From Hedera helix (lineage: Eukaryota; Streptophyta; Magnoliopsida; Apiales; Araliaceae), in the NCBI GenBank assembly GCA_947179155.2, contig OX359264.1:67001-131000 (forward strand): a DNA stretch of 64,000 nt. The letters run 5' to 3'. Position numbers and translations under genes: made by a program. The notes below the pieces were generated by a model, which was given only the letters and a program-made list of their open reading frames with translations, was not told the DNA's origin and searched no databases. Shown piece after piece: positions 11,422-24,178 of this stretch (position 1 is the first letter of the stretch; the number at the start of each line of letters is the position of its first letter).

Positions 11422-13156
11422 TGTAATACCCGGTTCCTCCTAAAGTCCCACATCACCCCTTTTTAAAACTCTTTCCATTTCATTAGCCTATATATATGGG
11501 ATTACCCTTTAGTTTTTAAAACACCCAAACATTAAGTACCTCCTATTTTGTGAGAAACATTTTGTGTGAGATCCTTTTTAGTAAGGACCTCCCTATTTAA
11601 ATTTTTTGGTGTCGAGGACGTGGACGGACTGCGGACCTCATAATTTCGGGTATATCTCTTTTTCATTCTTTGTGTAATTATTTAATTTTCTGTATTAGTT
11701 TTAATTTTTGTATGCTATTTAGTTTGTTAGTTTATATATTTTAGTATATCTCTGTTAGTAATTAGCATTTTGAAATATTAAATTATTATTTTTGTAACTT
11801 TAGAGTTTTGTTATAATAATAATATAATAATATTTATTTGTAACATAATTAAAAATGGAAAGAATATTTTTGTAAATATACTTATATGTATTTCAGAAGG
11901 AACAAGAATACAATTATTTATTAATGTATACGTTACCATGATTAAAATATTTATGTATGTATACCTTTAGGTAGAATTTTGTTTAGAACGGAACAATTTC
12001 AGATTCGCCTAAGAGAAAGAAAATGTGTAAAACTTAATCAATTGATTAACTATTTATTTATCAATTCCTTTATTTTGTTTAATTAATTTCGACGGAGGGA
12101 ATTTAACGAGTCAGTTTTGAAATATAATTTTGGTATTACATTGCTTATTTCAGGTACGAATTTCGTACTCCTTCAGCGATACTCATTTGATTTTAATTTG
12201 TTTATTTTGTTCCTCATTAGAATTTGAATATTATCTCGATATATTGTTCATAGTCAAATGTATATGATAGTTTTGTTTGATTCTAGATATTCGCAACTTA
12301 TCTTGTACTCTTTAGACTTATTAAGCATGTCTAGTATTTATTTTGATTCTGTAGAAACGTACATGCTAGTATATTTGGGAGACTTTGCGTCGATTTGTTT
12401 TCGATTTAGCATGTGCGTATTAGAACCCATTTTGTGATATTGTGTCGCATTCGTTGTGACATAATATTTTTGTTAGAAAGTATCGTAGGGTATACCTAAG
12501 CTATAACCACCTGTGGGGGTACCACAGGCATGTCTTTGGGCACTAAGGCATGACACTTTCCGTGGCGGTGTGATCAGTCCACGGCGTCTCCATTTTGTGT
12601 TTCGGTGAACATTTGGTGTTTTGTTGTGGGAGGCGTATGGGTCGGCCCTAACATTTTGTTTTGTTTTGTTCTGCGATCTGGTGTTGTTCGTAGTGCCGAG
12701 CACACCTTTTCGATTTTGTATGCATTTGGATCTCCAGTCCAATGTGTGCCTGTCTTTGTGGCAGTATTTTGACTTGTCTTTGTGACAAGGTATATTTCTG
12801 TTTTGTTCTGAGCTCGGTATGAAATAAACACAACCATTCAATGCAGTTTTTTTTTTGTTCAGTAAATCAGTTCAGTGGATCAGTTTCAGTTCAGTAGATC
12901 AATTCAATTTAGTAACATTATGTTATTCAGTTCAGTTGATTTTTTTAATCTCAGTTTGGTTCAGTTGATTTTGTTATTCAATTTCAGTTCTTATTTCTGC
13001 ACTCTTTATTCGTACTGGGCATTTGGCACATGTTGTGTTTTTCTTCCAGCAGGGTTTGCAAGGGGATTCAAGGGCAAGCAGGGTTTCCAGCAGGGTTTGC
13101 AGGGTTTTTCTTCCAGCAGGGTTTCCATTTCCACTAGTCGGGAAGGGGGTGTTACA
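11422..13156 (+). repeat. Right (3') LTR of the gypsy element
   Basis: This is a 1,735-bp direct copy of 5708-7480, bounded by TGTAATACCC and GTTACA. Near its end (about 13045-13130) the motif CAGCAGGGTTT is repeated several times, unlike the left copy, which instead carries a different stretch there. Confidence 0.88.
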
Positions 13157-14754
13157 ATTTATCCTAAACTATAACTCACAAAAACACCAAAAGCAAACAA
13201 TAATATAAATAGAGGCTAACAACAAATGAACATATATAAAGAATTAATGGGAAATACTTTTAATGAAGCGACATTACTTACCCGGTATGGTATCAATAAC
13301 CAATTTCTCTATCCTTCAAATTAGTAGAGATTGAAAAATATTCATATTTTTTAATTTTATTATACAATATATTAGGAATAGCACAAAAAGAAAGAGAGAG
13401 TAAACTCTAATGGTCATGAAGGAACATATTTTATTGAATGGGATGAAAAGGGTATTTTGGTTAAACTTTTAACAAGTTGAGTCCTATTATACTCGTTTTA
13501 ATAACCATACAAATTTAGGGTTCCGCTGATAACTTTGAGGGGGTAAGCAGGATGCTATTGGAGACATCAAAGCTGTCCACCCTTCTCGTAATGTTTATGC
13601 AGAGGTTTCAAAAATTTCATCATCCCATAGGTTGTGATTCACCAAAGCCCATGCAACTCTCTCTAAGCTTAGATGAAATTTCAATCTCAAGATTATTGGA
13701 GTAAAGAAACATCCTAGCGGTTTATGTATATCACTCTTCATGATGTTAACAAAGGAACCATTATTGAGGTAATCATTGCTTTTCTTGATTTTATGATAAA
13801 ATATTTGAACGTGATTTACGATATTTAGACTGAGATTTTGATGAGGTGAATGGTTGTGAGCTAGCAATTTTTAAATGACGTGTAAAATACCTATTTTTAT
13901 TAATTCAATGTCTTTAGGACTATTTATCATATGATTAATCCTTTATTTAATCACATGAACTATTTATTATCAATTTTAAGGTCATTTGATACCTCAAAAA
14001 TTAAATTATATAATACCAGCTTTTCATTTGAGATTATTGTCCATGCCTTAAAAAACAAAAAACATATTGCATGAATTAAATAAAGCAATAATCATAGTAT
14101 AAAATAGTCCTTACAGACATTATATTAGTGCAAATAGTATTATCTCACACATTATTTTTATTAACAAATATAACCTAGGTCTGCTCATATCTGAAAAAAT
14201 TATATGCGGTTAGATCATTTATTGTGATTGCTACTGCATCAGCTTTTTGCTTTCTGACTTTCCTATAAATTGTTGGTTCTCATGTGCTTGAATTGGGTCA
14301 ATGGAAGGAAGTAGCTCAAATGACAAATAATCCAAAGAATGATGATTGCATCAGTGAAGCCCTCCTTGCAATGGCAAATTAGTGAGAGAAGCTGCAATTT
14401 AGTTATAAATAAGTTGTGTAAAATTGTTAGCACAATTTTACACAATTTATGTAAAGATTATTTAAACTTGTCACATCATTTGAAACTCATTTAAGTTCAA
14501 AAACTTGAAATCCCAAGCATTACCCTTTTAATTAAACCAATTTTTACTTAACAGCTCTTAATTTAGTAATTTTGTAAAATATAAATAACACTCCTCCAAA
14601 TATTTAGAGAAATAGTATTCTCTCGGGCTATATTTGTTTGTAGAAAAATATGTTAGACCAATTGGTATTTATAGAGGAAAATATAGTTGTTAGGAAAACA
14701 TAGATGTTAGATAAATTTGATTTTTAATCGTTGCATGTGCATGGGGTAGTGTGG
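13157..14754. other. Intergenic, no gene recognised
   Basis: AT-rich flank of the gypsy insertion. A minus frame at 13867-13595 (90 codons) has no recognisable motif. Nothing else supported. Confidence 0.4.
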
Positions 14755-16285
14755 GACTGGGGGTGGCAAACTTGGGAGGGCTGCTAGCCTGCTGATCTGC
14801 TACTGAAAGTCTAGACAGGTTGTGCCTGGGCATGCGCGCGTTGAGCTAGGCCTTGGTCTGCTTGTTTTTTATTTTTTACTTTGGGTCTGCTTAGTTTGGA
14901 CTTAACAAGCTTAACACCTCAGCTGAAGCTGCCTTACGATCGGATCAATTTAGATTAAGGCCCCAAGTACCAGGCCATACCAGGCAAGGTTTTTTGTCAA
15001 GCTAGACCTAGGCCGGACCTGGCCAAGCTTTTTGTCAGGTCAATCTAGGCTGAGCTTTACAGTCTAAAACCTTGGCATTTTTTCAACCTTTCAGATCAGG
15101 CCGAATCAGTCCAAACTTTGATCAAGACGCACTAGACAATAATACAAGAATTATCACTATAAGAATTATCTTTTTCTATTTTAAAATAATACAAGACGCG
15201 CTAGACAATTAGCATAAATCGAAAGATCCCAAATATGAAACAAAAATTCAAGAAAGTGCACATTCATGAAGATTTGAAGATAAATATTTTTTAAAAATTT
15301 GCAGACATTTTTAAAGATTTAAAGACATTTTTTTTTTAATTTTGAAGACAAATATTTGTAATTTTTTATTAAATATTTGAACTTTATATATGTAAAGACA
15401 TTTTTAAAGTTATTTTTAGCTTTTAAGTTTAAAGTTTTTATTATTCATTTTTGTAACATACTAATTTTAAGTAATACATTACTTAAAATGTCTGCACTTG
15501 GGAGTGTTATACTACTGCCTACTGATCTACTACTGAAAGTCTAGCCAAGTTGCGCCTGGGCGCACGCACATTGAGCTAGATCAGGGTCTACCTGTTTTTT
15601 ATTTTTCTTTGTGTTTGCTAAAGTTTGGACTTAACATCTTAACGAGCTTAACGTCTCAATTACAATTGCTTTATAATCTAACCAAGCCAAATTAAGGCCC
15701 CAAGTACCAGGCCAGACCTAAGCCAGACCAAGGAAGGTTTTTTGTCAAGCTAGACCTAGGCTGAACCAGGCCAGGGTTTTTGTCAGGTCAATCTAGGCTG
15801 AGCCTTATGGTCTAAAACCTCGGCATTTTCCTAATTTTTCAGGTTGGGCCTAATCGGTACAAACCTTGATCAAGCCTTTGTTTGACTAGGTCGAGCCTAG
15901 GCCGAACTAGGGTCAAGCGTACATGTCTAATTTGTTATAAGGAATCCACGGATATATGCATTTGTTATAAGAATTATCTTTTCTATTTAAGAATAATACA
16001 AGACGAACTGGACAATTAACATAAATCGAAAGATTCCAAAGATGAATCAGAAATTCAAGAAAGTGAACATTCATGAATATTTGAAGACAAATATTTTTTT
16101 TAAATTTGCAGACATTTTTAAAGATTTAAAGACGTTTTTTAAAATTTTAAGGACAAATATTTATAATTGTTTATTAAATGTTTGTACTTTATATATCTAA
16201 AGACATTTTTAAAGTTATTTTTAGCTTTTAAATTTAAAGTTTTAATTATTCATTTTTATAATATGCTAATTTTAAGTAATACATT
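14755..16285. repeat. Diverged two-copy direct repeat with AGGCC-rich core (hAT-like debris)
   Basis: Copy A (about 14755-15505) and copy B (about 15506-16285) share, in the same order, CTACTGAAAGTCTAG, TTAAGGCCCCAAGTACCAGG, TTTTTTGTCAAGCTAGACCT, GTCAGGTCAATCTAGGCTGA, CATAAATCGAAAGAT and an AT-rich tail. Many point differences show the duplication is old. Copy A opens with GGGGGTGGCAAAC, similar to plant hAT termini, but no matching right terminus or transposase is visible. A third AGGCC-rich stretch lies at 16445-16610. Confidence 0.55.
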
Positions 16286-16610
16286 AATGAAATATAAAAT
16301 TTTAATTATTTATTCTTGTAACATATTAATTCTAATTAATACATCAATGAAGTTTGCAATTATAATTATTCATTCTTGTAAATTGTAATATATTTGATAT
16401 TTAAAACTAAAACTTTTGTTAAAAAAAAATAAAGAAGTATGTGAGAAGCGTAACCTATGCCTGGACGGGCCTTGGCCTGACAAGCTTGGTCAACAGGCTT
16501 CAACAAGTCACCTTTTCTTTTTTATCTGGCCCGGCCTGGTCCATGTTGAGCCCGGGCCATCAATGATCAAAGCCTGGATGCGCCACACCAGGACATGCAG
16601 GGCAGCGTGA

Positions 16611-16982
16611 ATGTGCAAGCCTAGTCTAGCATATAAAATTGAACCAACAACAATTTATGACAGTAGAGTATCTAATCATATTAGCTGGTATTCATATATT
16701 ATTACGAATAACTTAACCATAAATCATGGAACTCTGTTGAAGGTTTGATCTCAATTCATACATCATGTATACTAGTGTTTCAGCTGCTGTTTGGATATAC
16801 GAACTGATGTTTGTATACTAACACTAGAATTTCTATGATACTAAAATACCCAAAACTGAATAACATGCCACCATTCAGCCAGCAACAAGCTGAAAAAAAC
16901 ACAACTTTTTGATATAGTTAATTCCATCTTGCAGCTCAATTGTCATGAACCAAGTTCGCACTGCTATTTTAGTCACTGGTTC
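16611..16982 (-). other. Probable 3' UTR and downstream flank of the NHX gene
   Basis: Unique-looking sequence follows the TAG at 16983-16985 on the minus strand. A clear AATAAA polyadenylation signal was not seen in this stretch, so the transcript end is not placed. Confidence 0.35.
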
Positions 16983-19900
16983 CTAATGGTCACCTCTTCT
17001 TGAACTGGGCATTAGCTCATCTGGTAAGCATCAGCAAAAGAATATAAAAAGAAGAAATCAATTAATTAGAAGACACTGCATCATAACAAAGTAAAGAAGT
17101 ACCATCAATTCAAACTATAAAAACCAAACCCAGAGACCCTGGCTCCATGCCTTAATAGAAGTCTAACTAGAAAAAGATCTCTCTATTACTTTGAGAAGAG
17201 AATCATAGGTTTGACCGACGAACTACGTGGGAAAATGAAAACGAGTAAGAGGGAAAAAACCCATCACATGTGCACACATACACAAACATCCCGACACAAA
17301 ATGCTACAAATGGAGCATCTTCTGATACAAGCAAACTCATCCAGAAAAAAAATATCTATATAATGCCACAGACAAGTAGCTGGGGAAAAAAAAAAGATAA
17401 ATGGGTCCATGCCTTCAAAATACAGTTATTTACAAACTCCCCAACCCCCAAGCAATAATGGGAAAATACAAGCACCACCAAAAGAAAAACCAAACATACC
17501 AAAAAGGTTGAATTATTACTATGAACAAGGAACTCAATCATGAAATGCAACATGTTCATAAACCTAAAAAAGCAATAGTAGAAAAGTATATATATCCTAA
17601 GAAGGATATAACTGGCTACCTTTACCAAATGCAACAACATGGTTTGATTTGTGAATTTTTTTTAATTAATGTTGTGTAAAAGTATATTTTATAAGTTCAA
17701 TTATGAAAGAGATTATATATATATATATATATACACATTTATTATAAGAGTAATAGAGGTTTTATTTTTGAAATTTTATGTAAGTGTATTTGAAGAGTTA
17801 TGTAGGAAATGAAATGTGGTCAGACATTGTTCCATCAAAATGGAGCAATTGATGGCGCCCAACAAACTTAATGGGCACGTGTCTCATGACCAAAGGTTAT
17901 ATATGATTTTCCTGCAACAAAACTTGGTGAATTGGGTAGAAACAGAATGAAACTCTCAGACAGACGAGTAGAAAAGAAAGAGAAGAAATGGGAGTCGGGG
18001 GTCTACAATCTACCTTCCCTTCATCTCTGCACCCAGTTAGTGATATAGGGAAAGCCCGCCGCGAGACTTGGATAGAACAACATAAAAGTGTTTGGAAACT
18101 CATAAACTAGTTGTATTTTAATTAGTTTCTTTAATTTGTAGTTATCTTATTAGAGTCCAATTTAGGTTAGGAAAATTGTCTAATCTTCAAGCACCTTTAA
18201 AATCCTAGCCATTCTCATTCACTAAGATTTTCCATGCTCTCTAAATCTTGTAATGTTCTATAAAAGAGACCCTGAAACCCCAAATAAAAAGCCAAAACCT
18301 TATTGAAATAGGAAACCCAAATCCTAAATAGAAAGGGATTCAAGTTGCTTCAGAACACATACTACTAAATTTTTACCAGATCAGTCAATAAGAAGCGCCC
18401 CCCCCCCCCCCCCCCGGCCCCTCTCTTCCCACATGGAGGAGTCCTAGCAAGTCAAGTCAATGATCAAGTGTTAATGCCTAATTAATGTTTTTGAAACCTG
18501 TAGGTAATAGGTATCAATATTTAAACAACTTATAGTAAGATTTTTTACATGCTAAGCATTTATCTTACCTTGTTCGTCATCCTCTCCACTTTGAGTTGTA
18601 AAGAACGGTGTAAGGTAGTTTTTATCCAGTGCTGTGAATGATGCGGTGCTGCAGTGAAAATTTATTAGAGATTATACACTACTAAACCAAAGACATGATG
18701 GTTCTAGCTGAGGTCGAATTGGTACCTTTTATGAAATTCTTTAAGTTTCATCTTGAGCCTGCTACCCGATGATGATTCCCCGTCATAAGAAGGAGCTACG
18801 TAGCCATTGTGTTCTTCGAAGCTCTGAAACCAAATGAAATCAAAGTAATTCAGCTTTCTCTTCTTTCATAAATTCTACTTCTATCCAAAAAAAAAAAGGA
18901 AAAAGAAAAAGATGACGAGTTCAACCAATAAACCCATGCAATCCTCGCTTTAACATCAGCAAGGCTTTATAAACCTTAAAAGGTTCATTTTGAGATTCCA
19001 GAATCAAGGAAATAATGAACTAGGCTACTATGTTATGAAGAGCTTGCTACCGGAATGAAGTACTGTTGACTTAACAAAATTAGGAGAAAGGTGTTTGTAT
19101 AGATGTGGCACAATGCATATTTTAAACGACGTCGTCACTCAGCTTTAAGTAATAAAAGTTAAACCTATAAAGTGTTATTTAGTGTATTCAGGAACTTAAT
19201 AAGTGAATCATATTAGTTCCGTGCTAGTGTTAGTCAGTGCTAATTTTATCCAACACTGAGATGATCATTAACGAATAAGGGGAAAAGAATGTCTAAAGAA
19301 TCCTAAACTCGAAGCAGTTGAAAAAGTAAATTTAAGACTTTCCATTCGCGAAACCTAGAGCATCATGTTCTTGTTATCAGTGAAAGATTCAATTGAATAA
19401 TAAAGACGAAACATGAGGTGAAATAAAGTAGAGTGGTTTCCCAGGGATATCTTACTAAGTTTCGGAGTTAAAGTGACTTCGCATAGTCTCACGAGTTAAA
19501 AAGACACTTCACACCCTCCTAGTTTGAACAGAAAAACACTGACCAATAATGTGATCCAATTATTAAATTAAAATTAAACATAATTACATTACTATATTTG
19601 TATATTTGTAAAAAATACAATAAAACTTAACATAATTAAAATATAATACATATAGATATAAATATAATACACTGACCAATAATATGATTTAATTATTAAA
19701 TTATAATTAAACATAATTACTCTACTATGTTTGTAAAAAATACAACTTAACAATAACATTACTTTTTCACAAAGATCATCTACATAACTTAAATTTGTGA
19801 ATACTAGTAAAATATAAGTACAATTATAGTTTCTAGTATGGATAAGATTTTATTATTAGTCCAAATGATATCATTTTAGAAGGAAAATATTTTCTTACGA

Positions 19901-21591
19901 AAATCACCTTACCAAATTAAACAATACTATTATTAAAATATATAGGTATAAATATAATACAATGACCAATAATATGATTCAATTACTTGACTAAAAATTT
20001 GTAATTAAAATTCGTTACTCCATACAATAATAGATTTATAAAAAATTTAATAAAAATTTAACAATACAACAATTGTACGATAAGACTATCATCAACAAAG
20101 ATGAGTAATACAATTATACCATAAAACAATAATAACATCATCTTACCTGATATTAATTTAGTATTATTATTACATGTCAACATAATTATATTTCAAATAT
20201 AAGGACTTTCGTATTATTTTTTATATGATATAATTTTAGAAAAAAATTATAATTAAAAGCACAATTTGGTTCATTTGGATTAACGAGTAAAAAACAAGGA
20301 TTAATACCATAAAAGTTTAATGATACCAGAACTCTAAAGTAAGACATCGTGCTTTGCACGGATGTACATGCTACTAGTATTTATAGGGAAATGATGCATA
20401 GCATCCATAGCCAAAGTAGGTTATGGACATTTATCCCGCCAATCACATCTTTTGTCATATAGTGCCTTTCTCTTAAAAAAGAAAAAGAAGAAAACATCGA
20501 TCCATCAAATAGTTTGATGGAAGGATTAAAAAAATTCCAGTACTTTAAAACAACAGTTTGCATATTCATTTGCTTTCAAAATCCTCATGAGCCTAAAATA
20601 TTTAGAGTTTACATTATAATGCTCCTTGTCGACAGTATGACCCCTCCATCTTTTGTACAATTTAGATAGACCTGCAACATAATCTTTAATATTCATAAGG
20701 ATTTTGAAAGCAATGAAAGGGGAAGTAAACCAGCTTCAGCCAGAAGATGACAGATTGGGGTTTAAAGAACTGAATAAAATTTACCCATCCATCAAACAAT
20801 TTGATAGATGGGTGTTTGTTGATTTTTTTGAGAAAAAGGCACTATAGTAATTACTCCAATCCGTCAACCAGTTACCCATCCTACAGACTGTTTGACAGAC
20901 AATTTAGAGAGCCGCATGACAAATCTACCCTTTAACGGTGTAAGATGACTTGGCAAGATAAATGTTCATAGCCCAACTTTGGCAATGGATAATTTTCCAT
21001 ATATATTTAATAATATATTGTAAAAATATAAATAAAATGTGTGTTATAGGAATGTCTTATGATCCACACAATACTAAAAAGAAGGGGACAACTAATTTGA
21101 TACGAAAAGGAACAGAATATTTTAAGATACTAATAGCTCAATAAACACAAGAAAAGACTCATAACCCCAACTTTCAGTAGACTAAACAATTTGTAAACAA
21201 TGTATAAAAGAACTCTAGAACCAAGTGTTTTCCCTTGTTATGGGGAAAAGAAACAACTTTATAACACTAGTATCTTTAAGGAAAAAAACTAGCTTATAAA
21301 AGCATTTGATCAAGACTAACCTATAATAAAGTACATGAAAACCACATCTACATAGAGATCAAAAAGACCCTAAAGCACAAAATTAGTATTATAGCATATT
21401 ACTACTGAATAAAGCTAAAGCAAGATATATAGAAATGAAGTCGATCAATGACTAATTTTGGGCACTCAATAAACGAAACTAACAACAATATCATCTTAAA
21501 AACTCACTTCGCCTAATTGCCCATCATGCACATCACCTACAACTTGTAAGGCTCCCAGCATGGTGCCTGTTGAACCTCCAATCAGTAGGAC
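16983..21591 (-). CDS. NHX6: NHX exons 19-22 (residues 425-523, cytosolic tail)
   Basis: Exon 19 starts with the last helix portion VLLIGGSTGTMLGALQVVGD. Exon 20 is the hydrophilic SFEEHNGYVAPSYDGESSSG and a basic stretch RLKMKLKEFHK. Exon 21 carries TASFTALDKNYLTPFFTTQ and an acidic GEDDEQ. Exon 22 is a 38-nt terminal exon, DELMPSSRRGDH and TAG. Exon 22 is short, but it has a good CTTACCAG acceptor, the right phase and an acidic-polar end fitting the family, so I accept it at slightly lower confidence. Confidence 0.85.
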
Positions 21592-24134
21592 CTGCAGCAT
21601 TAAACACGAGATTCGTGGCAAAATATAGGAAGAAGCATATGTAAAAATAACCATAATTCAAGGGGAAAGCCGGAAAGAACTCAACAAAGGACATTGTCAT
21701 TAATAATAGACCGCCAACACCGAGTAGATCAAGCCAACAAAATCTCCTCTACCGTCTAATGACCTGAACATGTACATTGGGTTGCAAGCTTTCATGAAGA
21801 TCTTGTTTTTCCTTTTCATTTTTTCCTAAAACCTAAATTTGAAATATAATGTGGAATTGATACATTGCTAGTTTATCTTTTAAGAGAAACATATTTCTGG
21901 TAAGATGTTGGAAAAAAAATGTTTACCATGAAAAACTCTATAGTAGAACAAATATACATAATCTGATGACTACCAACCCCAGTACGAGTCTGGGTCAGAT
22001 TCACTTGTATTGTCCTTGCATAGGTAACTTATTTTGAATAAAAGAAACTGCTAATTTTGTAGTTAATAAGACAGTTTGACTTTTATGCCATTAGCTTCTC
22101 TTGTATGTATTGCTACCTATTCAAATATTGGGTAAATTTCGCATAGTCACCTGAGGTTTATATGTATTGTCACTTCACTATCTATGTTTTAAAAGTCGAC
22201 ACATAAACGCTAAAGAATTGAGTCAAGTGAAACTGTTAGTTTTGAGCTTCTTTTTTTATTTTTTCCATGGCAAGTTGGTCACACGCGCAGTCAATTTGGA
22301 AGCTAAAAAGTAACAGTTTCACTTAACCTCAATACTTCAGTTATTTATGTGCTAACTTTTAAAATACAGGTGGTGCAATGACAAAACGTGTAAACCTCGA
22401 GTGTGTATATAAAATTTACCCTAAAATATACTAAGTCAAGTTGTGTGGAAAGAGAACAGGAACAAATTCAGGAAAGCTCTCTGTTTCTTCATCATCCTAT
22501 TCTTCTTTAAATATTCCATCTAAACATAAATTCAAGTCAGCATCAGACGGAGAACTGTCTAGAACTCTCTATCAAAAAGTCCACCACAAGCATATTTCGA
22601 TGTTAAGAGTTACGACTGATGTTCTAAAGCGTTATGATGACACGAATTCATAGTGGCTCTACTCCTAGACATTTTTTGTTGGATAAATGAAAAAGAGATT
22701 ATGAGAAAAGAGATACAATAACTACTAGAAACCACTAAACCCAAAACCCAAAAGCCATAGCCCATAATGTAGACAAAGCCCATAATTAAGCTAGAAAACT
22801 AATCTGGTCCCAAAAAGTGAAATTGTACGAGAATAATCCCAAAAGTTAGCTCAAATATCTACAAAATGGTTTAAAAATTCAAGTTTATGAAGATCAAAGA
22901 ATTAATGAATAAAAATGGCACAGTGGCACATATTAGTTCAACTAACAAACTTTGCCATTGTTCCCTACCTTTGAATCTTTGATTCTTTTAGCATATATCT
23001 TCAATCTTTTTTAGAACTTTAACATTATAGAAATTATTTTCCAAAAACATCACAGAAGTAACAGCCGGAAAGTACATATTCCTGCTGGAAAAGCAAAAGG
23101 CTCAACAACACATTACAGGTCACAAGTTAGGTCATTTAAAGTTGTGTTATATAGTTCTCCACTAGAAAACTTATGAAAAAAAGATATATGATCCGTATAG
23201 ACTCCGAACTATAGGTATCAAGAAAAGTCTAATGGGTCCTGTTACGTTACAAAAAAATCTAAGCTATTTGAGAAAACCAACATATAGAAGAAAAAAAACA
23301 CATTCTGCAACCTAACAGGTGAGGAGGGTTTTAAACTCAAACTCAAAGTACATAAATGATCATTAAAAACAAAAGGTCACAAAGATAACCATAAGAAATT
23401 ACTAAACAGAATCATCCAACAACAATAAAGTGCATAAACTGATAAACCAAGTGTTCAAGTAGAATTTAGCAAGTCCTTTGCAACTTCTGCATAGACCAAA
23501 TCAGACTGCTTACAGTAAGAACAACTATTGCAGTGGTTGCGGAGAATATTGTCTGACCATGCCCTTCTGGAAGATCATGAACTGATTGCAGAGCCAGGGC
23601 AAAAGCCATAGCCCCTCGGAGTCCTAATGACGCACATTAATATAGTATTCATGAATCTCGTCAACACTGAAAAAGCAAATGCTCAAACAACCACTTGGTT
23701 TTCAACTTACCGCTGTACCATAGTGCTTTCTGATGCTTTAAAGGTATTTTTCGATGAGCAGGTCGAGCTAAATTCACCAAATATGCACAAGAAAATACAT
23801 TTGCCAACCTGCACAACAATAAAAATATATTTTTTATTAATATACAACGCCAAAAGAGAGCGTTATCCCATTACATGTGTACTAAACAATAAGCAGGTGG
23901 ATTTTTAAAAAAAAAAGGTAAATGTAGGTGTAAAGTCCTATAAAACCGTGAAGCCCCCTCATGAACGAACTCGATGTAGCAAATGATCCTTCTTACACGT
24001 AAAAAACACCTATTCACAATGGATCTTGCCCGTTCCAAACATTACTGTGAGCCCCAGGAAGGCGGGGTGGGGTAAGCCCTTTTTTATTTGCAATTTAACC
24101 TTACAAGTATAGTGCCAACAAGCATTTCTATATG

Positions 24135-24178
<44 letters not shown>

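Larger units (their letters stand above)
5708..13156 (+). mobile_element. Decayed Ty3/gypsy LTR retrotransposon, plus orientation, with a nested solo LTR
   Basis: Two direct repeats that begin TGTAATACCCGG and end GGGTGTTACA bound the element (LTRs 5708-7480 and 11422-13156). A primer binding site TGGTATCAGAG, complementary to initiator Met tRNA, lies 5 bases inside the left LTR. A purine tract (AAGGGGAG) lies just before the right LTR. Flanks CTTTA and ATTTA look like a 5-bp target duplication with one mismatch. Between the LTRs only a protease relic (7759-8145), a short stretch before RT, and an integrase relic (about 10850-11400) remain. The RT and RNase H parts are gone, and a foreign solo LTR (8437-10500) sits where they should be. 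The element cannot encode its own movement. Confidence 0.88.

Noticed and set aside
18398..18415. Poly-C run (and poly-G at 27620-27634)
   Set aside because: Simple homopolymers; length may also reflect assembly uncertainty. No function inferred.
22441..22653. Ser-rich plus frame in NHX intron 18
   Set aside because: No ATG start with context, no splice partners, and composition not different from the intron.
24146..24174. (TA)n microsatellite in NHX intron 16
   Set aside because: Ordinary simple repeat; recorded only because it lies in the 481-bp intron.
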